64,000 nt of DNA from Tanypteryx hageni (lineage: Eukaryota; Arthropoda; Insecta; Odonata; Petaluridae): contig CM054117.1 of the NCBI GenBank assembly GCA_028673005.1, forward strand, positions 31,096,561 through 31,160,560, in the 5' to 3' direction. The notes under the pieces were generated by a model that was given only the letters and a program-made list of their open reading frames with translations, made no database searches and was not told where the DNA came from. This document shows positions 38,101-52,455 of the stretch, piece after piece (the stretch's first letter is position 1; each line of letters begins with the position of its first letter). A program made the position numbers and the translations under genes.

Positions 38101-41100
38101 CAACTGCTATGTAGACATTTACTATAAGTCATTATGTACGAAGATTTAAAAACAAGACTAGTGTATTGCCTTTTAATATACAAGTATAAAAACACCAGTC
38201 AATTGAAAATTTCTAACATGAGCAAAAAAGATGAGTAGAATGACAGCACTACATTTTGAAGTTTCATTTCTAATATTGCTTAATTAGAAAGTTATCAATA
38301 AAATTTTAACAGGTCCTAAAATGACATGCTAATACTAATTTATTTCAAATAAATATGGCATATTATATTTAAATAAGCGTACCAAATTTTAATTGAGGGA
38401 TATTGGACAAAAGAATAGATTCAACATCTGTGATACAGGAGACCCCTATTTTTCTTGTAAACTTATACATTCAATTCAAACAGTAACATTTAAATTGAAA
38501 TTAATGAGACCAAGAAAGACGATAAGATAGTATGGCATATTTTCAAAAAGGGAGAAGCAAACTGAGAAATAAAGGCAAAAAAAATCTGATGAGGCCACCA
38601 CATGACTTTCTCCATACCTGAAATATTTCTATAAATTCCAAATAGGTTAAATGATAATAAATATTTTAAGGAACTGGGAGAAAATTTTCAAGACTACAAA
38701 GAACAGAAATAAACTCAAATTGTTGTCTTCTGATATTGGATATAGACCCGAAGATCCAACAATTAAGAAAATAAAAAGGAGCGTAATGTGTTTACAATAG
38801 TCGCCGGTAGGTGGTGTGGTGGTGGCAGCTAAAAAATTTAGTTTTTAAAATATCTCTTCAACAATGTATTATATGGGAAATTGTTTCAAACAAAGGTTGT
38901 AGAAAATTAAACTACCCACAACTTTTATTCTAGTACTTTTTTACATTAATCAATTAAAAGCAAATATTTCAAAAAAATCTGATGTGGCCATATCTGTAAT
39001 ATTTCTAAAAATTCCAAATAGGTTACATATATTTCAAGAAACTGCGAGAAAACTTTAGACTTTACAAAGAACAGAAATAAACTCAAACCATAGACTTCTG
39101 ATAATGGACATAGCCACAAAGCTCCAACAATTAAAAAAAGAAATTGGAGCATTACTAAGATGTAACTAAGCGTCAGTTGTTAACAATAGTCTTCGATAGG
39201 TGGCGTGGTTTTAGCAGCTAAAAATATAAGATATCTCTTAAACAATGCATTATATGTAAAATGTTTCAAACAAATGTTTTAGAAAAGTAAATTTCCTACA
39301 ACGTTTATTTCAATACATTTTTACATTTATCAAATATTAAAGCGAATATTACAAAATAACGGATGTGACAAGAGTAAGCACCCACTTCCGGTTGACCGAT
39401 TTTTACCAAAAACTAATCAGTTCTTCTGACTTTAATAAAAATGTTAAATATGAAATTTTGCGTTGACCTGATTAAAAGTTTTGAGTTAGAGCACCCACAA
39501 AAATTATCACATCCACACACACAGACATCAACAAGAAAATTGTCAAAACGTGTTCAGGAGACCTCAAAACGTGTATTTCCGTTGAAATCTCAAACTCGAT
39601 CCATTTCATGAATACAATACTTTCCCCTATACTACGTATGGAGAAAGTAAAAACGGATGTTACCAGAGTAAACACCCACTTCCGGTTGACCGATTTTTAC
39701 CAAGAACTTATCAGCATGTCTTCCTTTTAAAAAAATGTCAAATATAAAATTTCACGCTGATCTGATTAATAGTTTTTGAGTTAGAGCACCCACAAAATTC
39801 CAGTCACAGACACGCACACCCACAGACATCATCGAGAAAATTGTCAAAACGTGTTCAGTGAACCTTAAAACATATATTTCTGTTTAAATCTCGAATGCGA
39901 TTTTTTTCATGAAAACAATACTTTCTCTATACTTTGTACATGGAGAAAGTAAAAAACATTATAATAATGTCTTCATTGAGGACGATACTTGAACAAACAT
40001 GTCCATTCTTACATATACCCCTGATACGACTAATACAAACATTCATGTCCTAGGCGAGATTCGAACCCGTGGCCTTATTACCTGTTGGCAGATACTCGAA
40101 CCACCCGTCTACCAAGCCTGACGACATTTGAAAGAAAATCCAGGAGAAAATTTAAATTATGCCAAATTATGTCATATGAACGATTTAAGTCCTAAATTGA
40201 GATTATTATTAAAGCCTTCTAAACAATTATTTGCTAAATCAGATAAAATCCATAGAAAAAATAATTAATGATCAAAATGTTAACCATTGTTGAATGAATT
40301 AACTTAGCGAGAAGTAGGAAGGCGTCAGCGGATTAAATGACGATAAAAACGCTTTTGACGAACTTAACGTTGTAATACAATACAATAAAGAGAAGACCCC
40401 AGACACGGACTTTCACGACGCCGACAGGTTTTTAAAAATGCCCGAAGCAAAATTCCTCCGCGAACATCAATCCTGCCTCGGCTTGGCCTATATACCTATT
40501 TGGTGATCTAAAGGTTTTTTCAGAAGCCCTCCAAAATTTCAAGTTCTGCAAACTTTCTCGTCTGCTTGCATTTGGCTGACCGAGCGAGTTATTGCTGGCT
40601 ACTGATACGAATTGTCTGAAATTAAAGACGAAGTCTTATAGGGCTATCGCGCAAATAATACGGTTGGATATGAGAACGAGGTTTTGTTCAAGAAAGGTAT
40701 CGCGACATTTGGATAAGCTGAAGACACAACCGGTATGGAAATATTATCTTCGATCTGTAATAGCATCAACAAAGTGTAGATATGGATAACCTACGTACTT
40801 GTTGAAAAAACACCAAAGGAAACCAAGAAATTCACTTCGGTTTACTCTTGAAAAACTAAAAAGCGCGAGCGTGTACAGAAAGCTCTTTATCTCATTTTGA
40901 AACAAGCGATTTGAAAGATTACACAATTGTACGAAATGTCGCGCGATAATTCGCGGCTAATACTGAACTTCTGATAATCAACGCAGCAGAAATTCTGCGA
41001 CCACTTGTTTGGAAGGTTTCGTAAACTCGTTTTCATAACATAGAACAAAATCTAGTGGGTACATCGGATCCTTGAACTGCTCTTCGTTTCATTTTAATAT

Positions 41101-44100
41101 AAAAGTTTGGTAAAACGACACATTCCTCACGTAAATATATTTTCTCGTTTTTATAATAGTGGCTTGAGTGTAAAAAATCGTTTAAAAGTTACCTTTCAAG
41201 AAATAACCTTAGGATAAACTGAAGACTCGATATAATAAATGCAAAATCATGAACCAGACGAAAAGAAGTACGGTTCTTATGTTCACCGTAACTCGTATTT
41301 GTTTGTTGACCGCGTCTGCAAATGGAATACGGGCGAACGTGACTAGCAGGATGTGCATATGTTAGCAACTGAAGTCAAGTGTAACGGCAAATCAAAAAAA
41401 TTAAGACTTTGGTGCAGGGGTCACCAAACTTTTTACTGAAAGGGCATAACGAGGCTTCATGATCCACTGTGCGGGCCACATACGGCCGTGTGAAAATTTC
41501 AAAGAGCAAGTTTTGAGAATTTTTTCAATTCTGTTATTCGTTTATATTGAAAGTAGATTTCACCCAAGTATTCGGAAAATGTCGTTTTGATATCATAAAT
41601 GGTATCTAATGAACACACTTGCTGATAAGGCGGGCCGGAACAAATCACTGCGCGGGCCGGATGTGGCCCGCGGGCCGAAGTTTGGGGACCCCTGCCTTAG
41701 TGGATTCCTAGCAATTCATGCACACCATACATTCCATTGATTTAAAAATATATGAAAAGACAAAAATTGTGCATTAATGTTGGTGTAAGCTTGCACAGGG
41801 AAATTAACGTCAACTAAAACTGAGGAAATATAAGCTCAAGCGATTCAACCATATACGAGACGCCCAAAGCGTTGTCTCTCCTTTCTACAACACAGCTCCT
41901 AGTCAGCAATAACCGCACAATTAAATCATTTAATTCCATTTTCATATAGAAGTTAGGAGGAAAATACCAAGATTGACAGCCATTTAACCAGAATAAAACA
42001 GACGTAAAACAGGGACAATTATGCCAACTTTATTTTTCACTATGAACAATGCCCTGAAGAATCCGTACATCTACGTATGCCGTCAGGGCAAATAACTGTT
42101 GAAATAACCTTCCCGACGGACTAATAAAGATAATTCGGAACTAGAACCGAGGGACGCCATTAAACCAAGGGGGAAAACTCAAAGTCGGTTGCATCTCCCT
42201 TGCTTCACTTGGTCACACTCCGCGTACCTCTGACCCCCGCCATGTTTTCAAAATCAAGTTCCAGTGAACGCGCACTTACTTCCGGTGTTTCCACGAGAGA
42301 CTGGGATCGCGAAAAGGACTGAACACAATGGAAGCGGATGACGAATCCCTTTAGGAGGGGAAAAAAGTAACGAGACGAAACAAATCAAACTTTTCGTCCA
42401 AAATGCGGACGGTTACCTGCGCTTCATTGGCCCAAAAGCGACTGTTTGAACGGCGGGAATTATGTACCAGCCACAAAAGTGATGCAAACCGTGAAGTGGA
42501 ACAAGGAAGAACAGTTACACTCGTACATTTTTCATTTATTTTTTTGTTTAGGTATAAACTCCCAGGAGCTTAAGGCTTGGATCACAAGGGGTCTGAAAAT
42601 AGCTCCAAAAAGATTTCGAGGTTGTTTTCGATCCAAGGAGATGAATCTAGTCCGAGTTCGAGAGGGACTCTTGAAGAGAGATTGAGAATAAAAATAATAT
42701 CCAATTCAAACAAGAGAGCGAAAGAAATGATGAAACAGTCTACTCTCTGGGATGAGGACATTCAAGCCCAAGAGTTAGTTGTGTAAATATAAAAATTTTC
42801 TCTTATTAGAATATAGGATTATATTAAATATGATATGTAGATTAAAATATGTATTCTAAATATTTCAACGGTATGATTCAAGGAGCTTTCTATGCTTTAT
42901 GTAGAGCAGGCATGTCTAATTTTAAGTCATGCATTACGGTTACAGCTGCAGGATGGTGGTCAGTATTGGAAAAAATAGACTTTATCTAGAAGAATGGACG
43001 TCTGTCTTCCCATTAAAAACAATAATTTGGAAACCGCGTTCTACTGTACCTCAGTAACTATGAAAAAATCTTTTCACAAAAATAAAGTATTTATATTAAT
43101 TCTCGAACGATTTAGTTGAGACAAAAATTAGCATTTGGGCCGCAGTGAGACAGAAAGGGCTGCAAGTTGGATATGCCTGTAAATTGTAAGTTCGATTCCC
43201 TTATTACTGAAAGGAATAAGAACCGACGCCTCATAAGAATTTCATCGACTGTGATACCAATTTTGAGAACAAAATAGGGAAACTGAAAACACAAGAAGTG
43301 TTTCACAGTAAAACGATGGTAAGATGACACAAAATAAAATAAAAGATAAAATACACAAAGGAGAAAGGGAACTTCCGTATTTACAAACATGAAAGGCTGA
43401 CGATATTTATAAATATGGCCGGTAAGTATCCGGTTGAAAAAGATCGATAATTTGATTGCACGCTCGCATTTTTTATTTTATTTAGACTCGTTCTCAGTCA
43501 AGAAAAAGTCTTCAAAACTGTCGATTCGCCAAATAAAACGATATATTCTTTAGTAAGCGACATTACGAACAAAATCACCCCCTCCAACTCCTTCAGTTTT
43601 AAACCGTGTCAAAAGAAAAATTTCACTTTTTAATCTATTGAACAGGAGATTTAAAAAAATTTAATTTCGGGTGCACTTCTGATGAAATCAATCAATCAAT
43701 CGACTGCCACTCATACTTGAACGAAACCCTTTCTTAGTTTCATAATAAATACAAAGTAATGAGCTCTCACCTGCAGCTGTTGTATTAATGGCAGGGTCTA
43801 TCTTAACGTGCAGCTCCTACAATTTTGTGCAGTTCTAAAAGTCAAAACGTGCAGCTCTATCATCAATTTTGTGCAGTTGCTATTTCTTTTCTTCAAGTAA
43901 TACATAAATGCCACGAATAAATCATATTCTTTGTCGCGGGTTAGGTATCTGAACCTGAACCATGCTAATGTCCTATTTTGTTAGATCGTTTCTCAGCTAA
44001 AACCATCATTAAGGTCCTATATGAATTTAAGCACCGAAACTAAATATTTGTGTAAATTTTAATTTGCCCAATGTCATGGACTGGGATCCAAAGAAAACTT

Positions 44101-47100
44101 TTATTGTGGCTCAATAAACAAAAACGAAGGTATCATGAAAATGATTAAAACAAAGAGAGTTAGTGCCAAGAGTACTTCAAAATGATATTTACTGAGTCAG
44201 AGATACCAGGAAACGAAGAAAAAACTAAAAAGTTTTCATTGACTTTTTTCACAAATATTATTAATATAATATTTACCTTGTTTTTTATTACAAATAACTT
44301 GTCCTTTAGTGTGATTTAATATGTAATGATTTATATTTAAGATTGTTAAATTTGTAAGAATATTTTAGTTATTTTTAAAAGTTAACAATAATTTTAAGTT
44401 TTTTTGTTGAGCAGTGAATACAGCGATTTTTATATTATTTTCTGTATAAAATTACTGAGATTTCAAATGTGCTTTTTCGTGTCTCATCTTAACGTATGGG
44501 CCAGCGGGGATGTTGCCGCAGGCCCCGCACAAACAAGGGCCTCACACATATATATAAGATGTTTCGCCATGACGGTGTAACGTTTTTAATATCACAGTTT
44601 TTCGGAACTTGAATTTTAAAAATGGGCCCAATGAGCACAAAAAATTCATTTGTGCAGCTCTAAATTTCCCTTAAAATAGGCCCTGATAAATGAAACCCAT
44701 ATTCTCAATTAAATTTATAAATGTTAAAGCAAAACACATTTTAAATGGGGTTGACAATTTCCTATGAAATTCTACCTCAAGAAAACTTTATTTAATTAAA
44801 AAATAATCAACGATTTTCTTCCATTTCTCAAATAAACCAGCGTATAGATACATCAAATTCGCTGATTAAAATTTTACGGGTGCAAAGATAAGCTTTGTTT
44901 TGCATTTTAAGTCACTACCGTTTAATTATTATTTAAATAAGAACTTTATGCCATTTAGGGGGAATATATACTTTTAAAATCCAAGTTTCATAATAATGCT
45001 GCGATAAAATTTTCAGAAATACAGACTTAAAGACGCGATCAAAAAAATGTTTTAAATCTTAAGCGACTCCTGCCCTGGAGAAGGAAAAAGTTTCGAAAAT
45101 ATGGATATGAAGAAAATTGGGATAAATGCTTAGAAGATGTCGTTCTCATCGGAATAGGCCAAAGAAGATAACTAATCAAAAACATTCATCAGCCTTTTGT
45201 AGATTATTGATACCTATATTTACTAAAATTACTAAAAAAGATGAATGGAACAGGGCTGTGAAAGAGCCATATAAAAGCCTTTTAACGTAAACCAGTGGTG
45301 GATCCAATGAGGGCTAGAGAGGCGATCGCCCCCCCCCCCCCCGCCTCTGGGCGCCCGAATTGCCTTCCATTTGATGTTCATATTCTTATACCCGTTCCGC
45401 GCGAAATTGCTCGATCTGCGTTGCCGAGGTCCATGGGGCACGTGAGAGAAAGATTCTGACGGATTTTTAGAATGTAGTCTTTGGCAGGAGCGAATTCAAG
45501 CGGGATGAGGGGCCATCGATCTCCTCCCCTCTTGGTAAGTTACAGCATCCGTCGCTGACGGAGGCAAATAACAACTATTCGAATGCATTACAAAACAGTG
45601 CAGCGATCGATTACTAAGTAATCACTAAGTGATTCTGCAGGCATCGAGATTAGCATTTAGTGAATTACAAAGCCAATTAGCATTTGATTATGTAAACAGC
45701 TAAAACATTTTTAAAATCTTGCTTTCTCCATCGCGAATACTAGCGGTAATATTTTTCGGGCAAAATTCTCACAATTGACGAAAACCACGGACCTACACTA
45801 CTATCGGGTGAATAACAAGGCGTCAACAAAACTTCTTAATAAGGTAAATGATAAGACAGCGATGGGAGATTATTTTTTCCAACATTTTATCTCATTCCAG
45901 ATATGGATTCGTCGGTAAATAAATATGATTTGACTCAAGCGTAACTTTTTAAAAATTACACACTGTAAAACACGGAGAAAAATTCATTTGAGAAGCACAA
46001 CCTCTCTGGAAACAATAATTTATTCTTACAGGATGAGGGAGTGGTGGCAGAGTGGCGTGAGTGCTGGCCTTCCGCATAGCGAGCCCGCGTTCGGACCTGA
46101 GCTTGCCCAGCCCCGACTTGTGTATTTTGACACGAAAGAACAGCACTCCATTCGGTGTAATTGCGTACAAAAGAGATGTCTCCATGTGCAATGGGTTAGT
46201 ATCCCATTCACTCCAAAATTCCTCGTACTTTATTCTAAGTACCAAATGGGTACCGGAAAAGGCTATTAGCCTACACCATGAGCTGAAGATGACTTCTCCA
46301 AGTATGGAAGGAGGTGAACATTTTTTATTTTTTCGCCCAAAACATATTTTGCCGAGTTTAGTTCGCTTGGCGATCCATTCTCCAGAACCTTAATTCAAAG
46401 AGTACGAAAAACCAGCAAACAATGTTCCATCTCGAAATATCACTACAGACAGGACCGGCCCGAGCTACGGGCGAGCCAGGCGGCTGCCAGGGGCGCCAAG
46501 TTTTGGGAACGTTATCCCGATCATTTATCTATGCATTACTTGCAAGTGAATAAATATTGGATATCAACTTATATCGAAGAACAGGATAAAATCTTAACAA
46601 CATTCCTTTTAATTTTTCGTTATCAATAATTTTTACAGAGTGATGAACAAATTAACGTATACTTTGTAAATATCTCAACAGACATTAACGGAGGGAGGCG
46701 CCGGAGTGCTATCTCGCCCGGGGCGCTAAAATTCCTCTGTCCGCCACTGACTACAGATTAAAGTTCCAAGCAAAGCCATGACTTATTGACAACGAACGGC
46801 TACGCTCATTCTAAATATTATATACGACCATCCTAAACATATTTTTCAACGAGAGCGTAGGCTATGATTTATAATTGTTATAATTTATAACATTAAATAA
46901 TACAGAGTACAACCAACACATAGAAATAGGAATATGAGTAGCAAGGTTTTATTGTAACATCTGCGTCAACGTGTGAAAAATAATATCATTAACGAGTTCA
47001 ATATAGGGATTTTAGACAACATTTTCAAAACGGATTTCCACGAGTCTTCGGCTTCAACAGTCTCGTCAGTAAAGAAAGAAAAAAACGGCTTCAAATATTA

Positions 47101-50100
47101 CGCTCCATGTCACAATGCAGTACATGACAAAAATACTTCGAATGCGCTGCATGCATCTCTGGAAAGATGTACTAATAAGAATAAAACAAAACGCGAAACA
47201 TCTCTTAAAAACATATTTCCCCGGCGTACGCAACACTCTAAAGCCTCCGACTATTGTGTTTCAAGCTCGTCGGGCTACAAAACAAGTCTCAGTCAATGCC
47301 CGGCAAAACCTCGGGAAGAAATCAATGACGGATATTGGGCAAAAGAATCTCGATTCCTAAATGCACCCGGACAGAAGCGAAAGAAAGTCATCCTCGGCGA
47401 ATCTTTCGAGTAGAGATTTCCCCAGGACGCGACGATCCGTCTCCTCCTTTACCGAATATAATCCCTTCGACTAATTCCCGAGACGATATTTTCGCGCGGC
47501 GAAATGCGTTTTCGCCTCCAACCTCAAGGATCGCGAGGTTCCATACGAGGAAAACCTCAAAAGGCGAAAATCTATACCGAAACATACAGGAGTCTCTTTC
47601 TACGTTTGCCGCGCGAGCGAGATTTCACCGGCGAAAATAAAATCCAATTATTTTTCCGAGCCACGGAATACGAGTTATCTCATTCCGCGTCCCAGCGCAC
47701 ATTAACTCGACGCGATCTAAGGGCTCCAAGCCGCACATCCCGAGCCTTCAACAACACGCACCTCTAAATACGAAGACGGCGCGAAATCACGACCCTATTG
47801 GATAGAATTTTACTACCTCGGCAAGCGCGGCAAACTTTTATCGAACATATCGCGCGAATCACGGAATGACTTCGTCACGTCTAATCGACCTCCTTACGTA
47901 TTTGGATTAGGTGCTTAACCCTTCCCGAGCAACGAAAGCAGCTGCACCGACAAAAATATATACACCTCGTGCAACGAAACAAAAGCGTCGTTGGCGGAGT
48001 TTTCTTTCTCGAAAAACGTTACTCGTAAACAAAAAATAATTAAAACTTGAAAGAGGAAAAATAAAAGAAAAAGAGCCTAAACTCGATTAGGCTCGCGCGA
48101 AAAAAAAAATGACGGATGCCGCGACAATGTTGGATTTGGCAACGCTCGAGGCGGAAAATTGAGACCACGTTGAACAAATGGACCGCAGAGCCAAACGCAC
48201 TTAGCGAAATTAATGTGTGCCGACGTGTTTCTAAAGGATAAGCTCGCATTACACGTCCCGACTTTTTCTTAACTTGATATCTTTATAACATTTCGAAAAA
48301 AAATAACATTCCGAGCACGCGACCAATTTTTTAACGCAAACATAACGGAACACACAAAATAATTCCACCCGAAAAACGCGACGAATGCCACGAAATGCAG
48401 TTATGCTATAAAATTAATTAATAGCCGAGGCCGAGATCTCGTGGAATTCCTTAATAATGTGACGTTGTTAAAATTACAAAGTAAAATTTAAAACAACAAC
48501 AATTTTAATCGGACTTCGAGCTATTTCATGTAATACTATAATGAGTCGAAGTGTGAGTAAAACTGTTGTTTTAATTTTTACTTAGCTATTAATTTTAACA
48601 ACGCCACACAATTATGTTATGGGTACGACGAAGAACCAACTATCAAACGAGTACCAAATAAACGTTTACGCCGAAAAAAGTGCGCGCACGCAGGGGCACG
48701 CAAAAAATCAGCTTTAGAGTCCAAATCCGCCCTGAAAAACAACCCCGTATTACTTTTAACATGGTTTTCGAGAAATGCCCTAACTTGATTATGCTATAAA
48801 AAAAACCTTCGCCGTAAATGAGCGCGTGGTGATTTGCCAACTAAAAATCCTAGAGCACGGCCGTATAACAGGCTTGGAGCGGCTTGCTGGGTCGGGCGGG
48901 GAAAAAGAGGGACGCATAGAGGAGGCGGTTGCTTGCTAGGGAGCCCGGGAATCGATAAATTGGCCGGACCGGGGAGACGGAAGGGAAGAGGAAGTGTGTC
49001 AAGACTCGCATGACCCACACCCAACTCGCAAAATTGATTTTTTTTCTCTTCCGCCGGCATCTTCTCCAAAAAAAACGTACTTTCCACTTTTCGGATAATT
49101 GAATGCCGGCGCGATCAACCCTTCGTGTCTTGCACTGAAACGAGCCAAATTTTTTTATGACCCTTCCAGTTTTCGAGAATGTATGTGCCCTCGGGGATAA
49201 TCCATTTGAGCGAACACTTCGTTAACGCCGCGAGATAACAACACTGTTACATCCGCCGAGAGTTCTTATCGATTGGAAAACGAGTGAAAACCTACGAGAC
49301 AATTGATTTTAAAGGAGACCGACTGTTCCGTGAACCACTTTGCGCTCGTCAGTTGACGTTTACCTCAATTCGCGGTTCTATGTCCCATTTAGCACTTCGG
49401 CAGCTGTAGTTACCGGGCTTCGCATTGTTAACGTTTCTTTAGAAACAACTGCCGTGAAAATTACGTAAGGAAATAAAAACTCCTAAATATAGGTAAGTTA
49501 GAAATACTATATATACTACATCAAAAGGAAAATGGTTCAGCAGTAACCTTTTCAACTGAATAAAATATCTTCTGAATAATCCTCGATGTGATGAGGTCAG
49601 TCACTTGAATAACATATCACGTCATTCCTGAGTACGAAGTCAACGGAAACGATAGATGATGTCACCTCAATGGATGACGACACTGCGATGAAGGCGCTGA
49701 GAAGCACGAAGTGTTACTTTCCACTTGAAACAATTTCACCGAGACTGCGATCACTGCTCGAGCTTCTGATATTGAATTAAAACTTGTTAAACAAACGCAG
49801 AAAGATAAAAAATATCTTTTAGTTAAACAATAACCAAAACCTTCTCATGCTTATTAAAAATGAAACAAGACGGCTCCACAAATAGATAGTGAATTATTTT
49901 TTTAATACGACATAAACATAGATAATAGAAAACGAGGAGTAAAGATTGATATTTATCAATAGTGGTTTAATATTAGGAAGGTTTTATTGTTTTAATTCGA
50001 GGAACTTATTATTAACAAAGAAAACTAATATAAGGTCACAAAATTAAACTATGATAGAATAGTGAAAGAAACGACGATGTGATGAAAATTTAGCAAATAG

Positions 50101-52390
50101 CATCGACAATGATTCATCCCCACGACAACGGGACTCGACACAGACAAAACCAGCAACCATAAGATTAGACAATAAAAATGAAAATACATGATGAATTACT
50201 TTGCCAAGAAATGGAATATCGGGCTAATCTTTTGTCTGGAATCCGATTTACGATCGAGATAATACCAGCAGTCACACGCTGGAAAAGCCTGATGGGCATT
50301 TCGGCTACAGAACGGTCGTCCTGATTAGTGATCCACCGAATTCGGTTTCTTAAAAAAAGTACAACCAATGGAGGATGACTGCTTTGCAGACGGAATAGCC
50401 GTCTGGTTTATGGTTAATGGAGTAAGCGTCACTATCAATTATCATTTCATTCAAATGGTTCTTTTAACACATGAGATTAACAAAATTACACGACGGCCAA
50501 TTGAATGCTTCCCTTAGAGAACTCCAAAACATATCATCAGTTGCTCCGTTCGGCATTAACGGAGGAATTTGCCATTAACAAAAATAAAGAATTAGTTAAG
50601 ATCGAATGAAGACCCTCTTTGCGCCACTCCATTTTCTACTTCTTAGTAAGTTAGCCGTCAGCAGCTACAATGTGCAACCAAACCCAAACCGTGGATTGCG
50701 ATACTTGAATCAATGTAGACAATACATTCATCAACCAGTCTCTTTGTCAAGAGGTCAATGTTCTTGCAAGAACCAAGTCCTCGACTAAGTGACACAAAAG
50801 GCTTTCATTACATACCATGCATGCATGCATACGTGTCGATATCGTATTTCCTTACCGGCAGATGAAATGCAACTGAATCTAGATATCACCGCGATTATTT
50901 AGGAGAACAGTACAGTCACAACAAATCCAAAACACCGACATGTTGCGTTAATTATAGGTAGAAAAATGAGAATAGACAATTTGATCTTAACATGTGAGCA
51001 GAATTAATTTAGCAATTACTTGAACTTAAGACCTATAAATGCCACCGAAACTAATCAGGGCTAAAACCGGCAGAATACTGTCTCTGGCCATCAAGGGGGC
51101 AAATCTCAATTTGCCAAATGAATATTTTGGGTAACCAGACACCTTCTTATCGAGCGTTCGCTATTAGTAAATAGAAAGATTGGACCGTTATATGTTGAAT
51201 GATTCTCTACATTCGTTCATATTCCATGCAAGTTCGTTCATTTCGTATGGAAAAACTAATACAGGTATCCCTCGTATTACGCGATTAATTGGTTCCGAGA
51301 AATCGCCGCGTCAAGTGAAATCGCGTAAAGTGAATTGATAACTCATTCATTCATTCGTGTTCTGTCATGCGACAGGTCCTACCAATTAATTAATTAATTG
51401 GTTTTGACTAGGGAATATACATACACGGTGTGGTGGTTTCCCGTTGCCTTCCACACCGGACTCACACACAGAAGGGAGGAGGGAAACCCGATGCCGGCAT
51501 TTGCCTGCTCTTACGAAGAACATCAGGGGGGCCAACGGCTTAACGTCCCTTCCGAAGAACGGAACAGCTGAATTTGCGCGGTCTCCTCAAACCACGCAAA
51601 CAGGGGGCCGGGTGACCTTGAGAAAAAATCCTACTCGCGCAGGATTCGTACCCGATGACTTTTTCAAGCATCGGGCGAGTAGCAGCCAGCGTCCTAACCA
51701 CTACACCACCGGCACCCCTAATTGATAACTATAAATGGTAAAATAGGGATGCGTTCCCCACAATCGACCGCCTTATACAATGTGCGCAAATAAAATTACT
51801 TCACTAATTGCTCCTTTTGATCCTTACGAGGAGTACTTCTAAACTGGTAGTTAAATTTCGCAACACCCAACCGATAATGTCTTAAATGAAAAATTCAATT
51901 TTATCTGTTGGTATCATTCCGAAGGGGCATAAACTTTTCTATTTATAATATAAACAAAATTTAGAGGGCTTAAAAGTACATTCATGCATTCGCCAAACAG
52001 CAAAAGCACAAATTCGATTTAAATCTAAATGGTACACGTAGAAAATTTAAGAAAAATGAATGAAGCATCTTAATTCGATTACGTAGCGAGGGATAACGCA
52101 AGGCCCAGATGACTCACGCGCGGGGCCAGATTAAGGCTTAGGGAGGCTCGAGGCACTTTGCGGCCAAGTCCAAATGGCCGGTATATGCAATTAAAAGCGT
52201 GCTTGTGTTTATCTTTTGTGATACTGATACGCGGTAATTATTACTAAAAAGCAGCATTGCCAAATCTACAAGAACTTACACAGTCAAGTTCTAAAAAATA
52301 ATGATATTTTTCTAATTAAAATATATTCTTTAATTACAACTATACGTCCTAATGCATGTAGAAACCTTTAAAACTACAATTCTGTTATGC

Positions 52391-52455
<65 letters not shown>

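Noticed and set aside
40045..40128. Possible tRNA gene (strong B-box) on the minus strand
   Set aside because: The A- and B-boxes are present but acceptor and anticodon stems do not pair cleanly and the sequence runs on into a repeat-like tail. It is treated as a SINE head. The same applies to 46,035, 55,925 and 56,104.
42446..42786. Hidden host gene downstream of the ETS/YY1-like motifs
   Set aside because: I tried to join the short upstream ATG frame (donor-like GTAACG) to the frames at 42,552-42,783, but the phases do not match. No gene is called.
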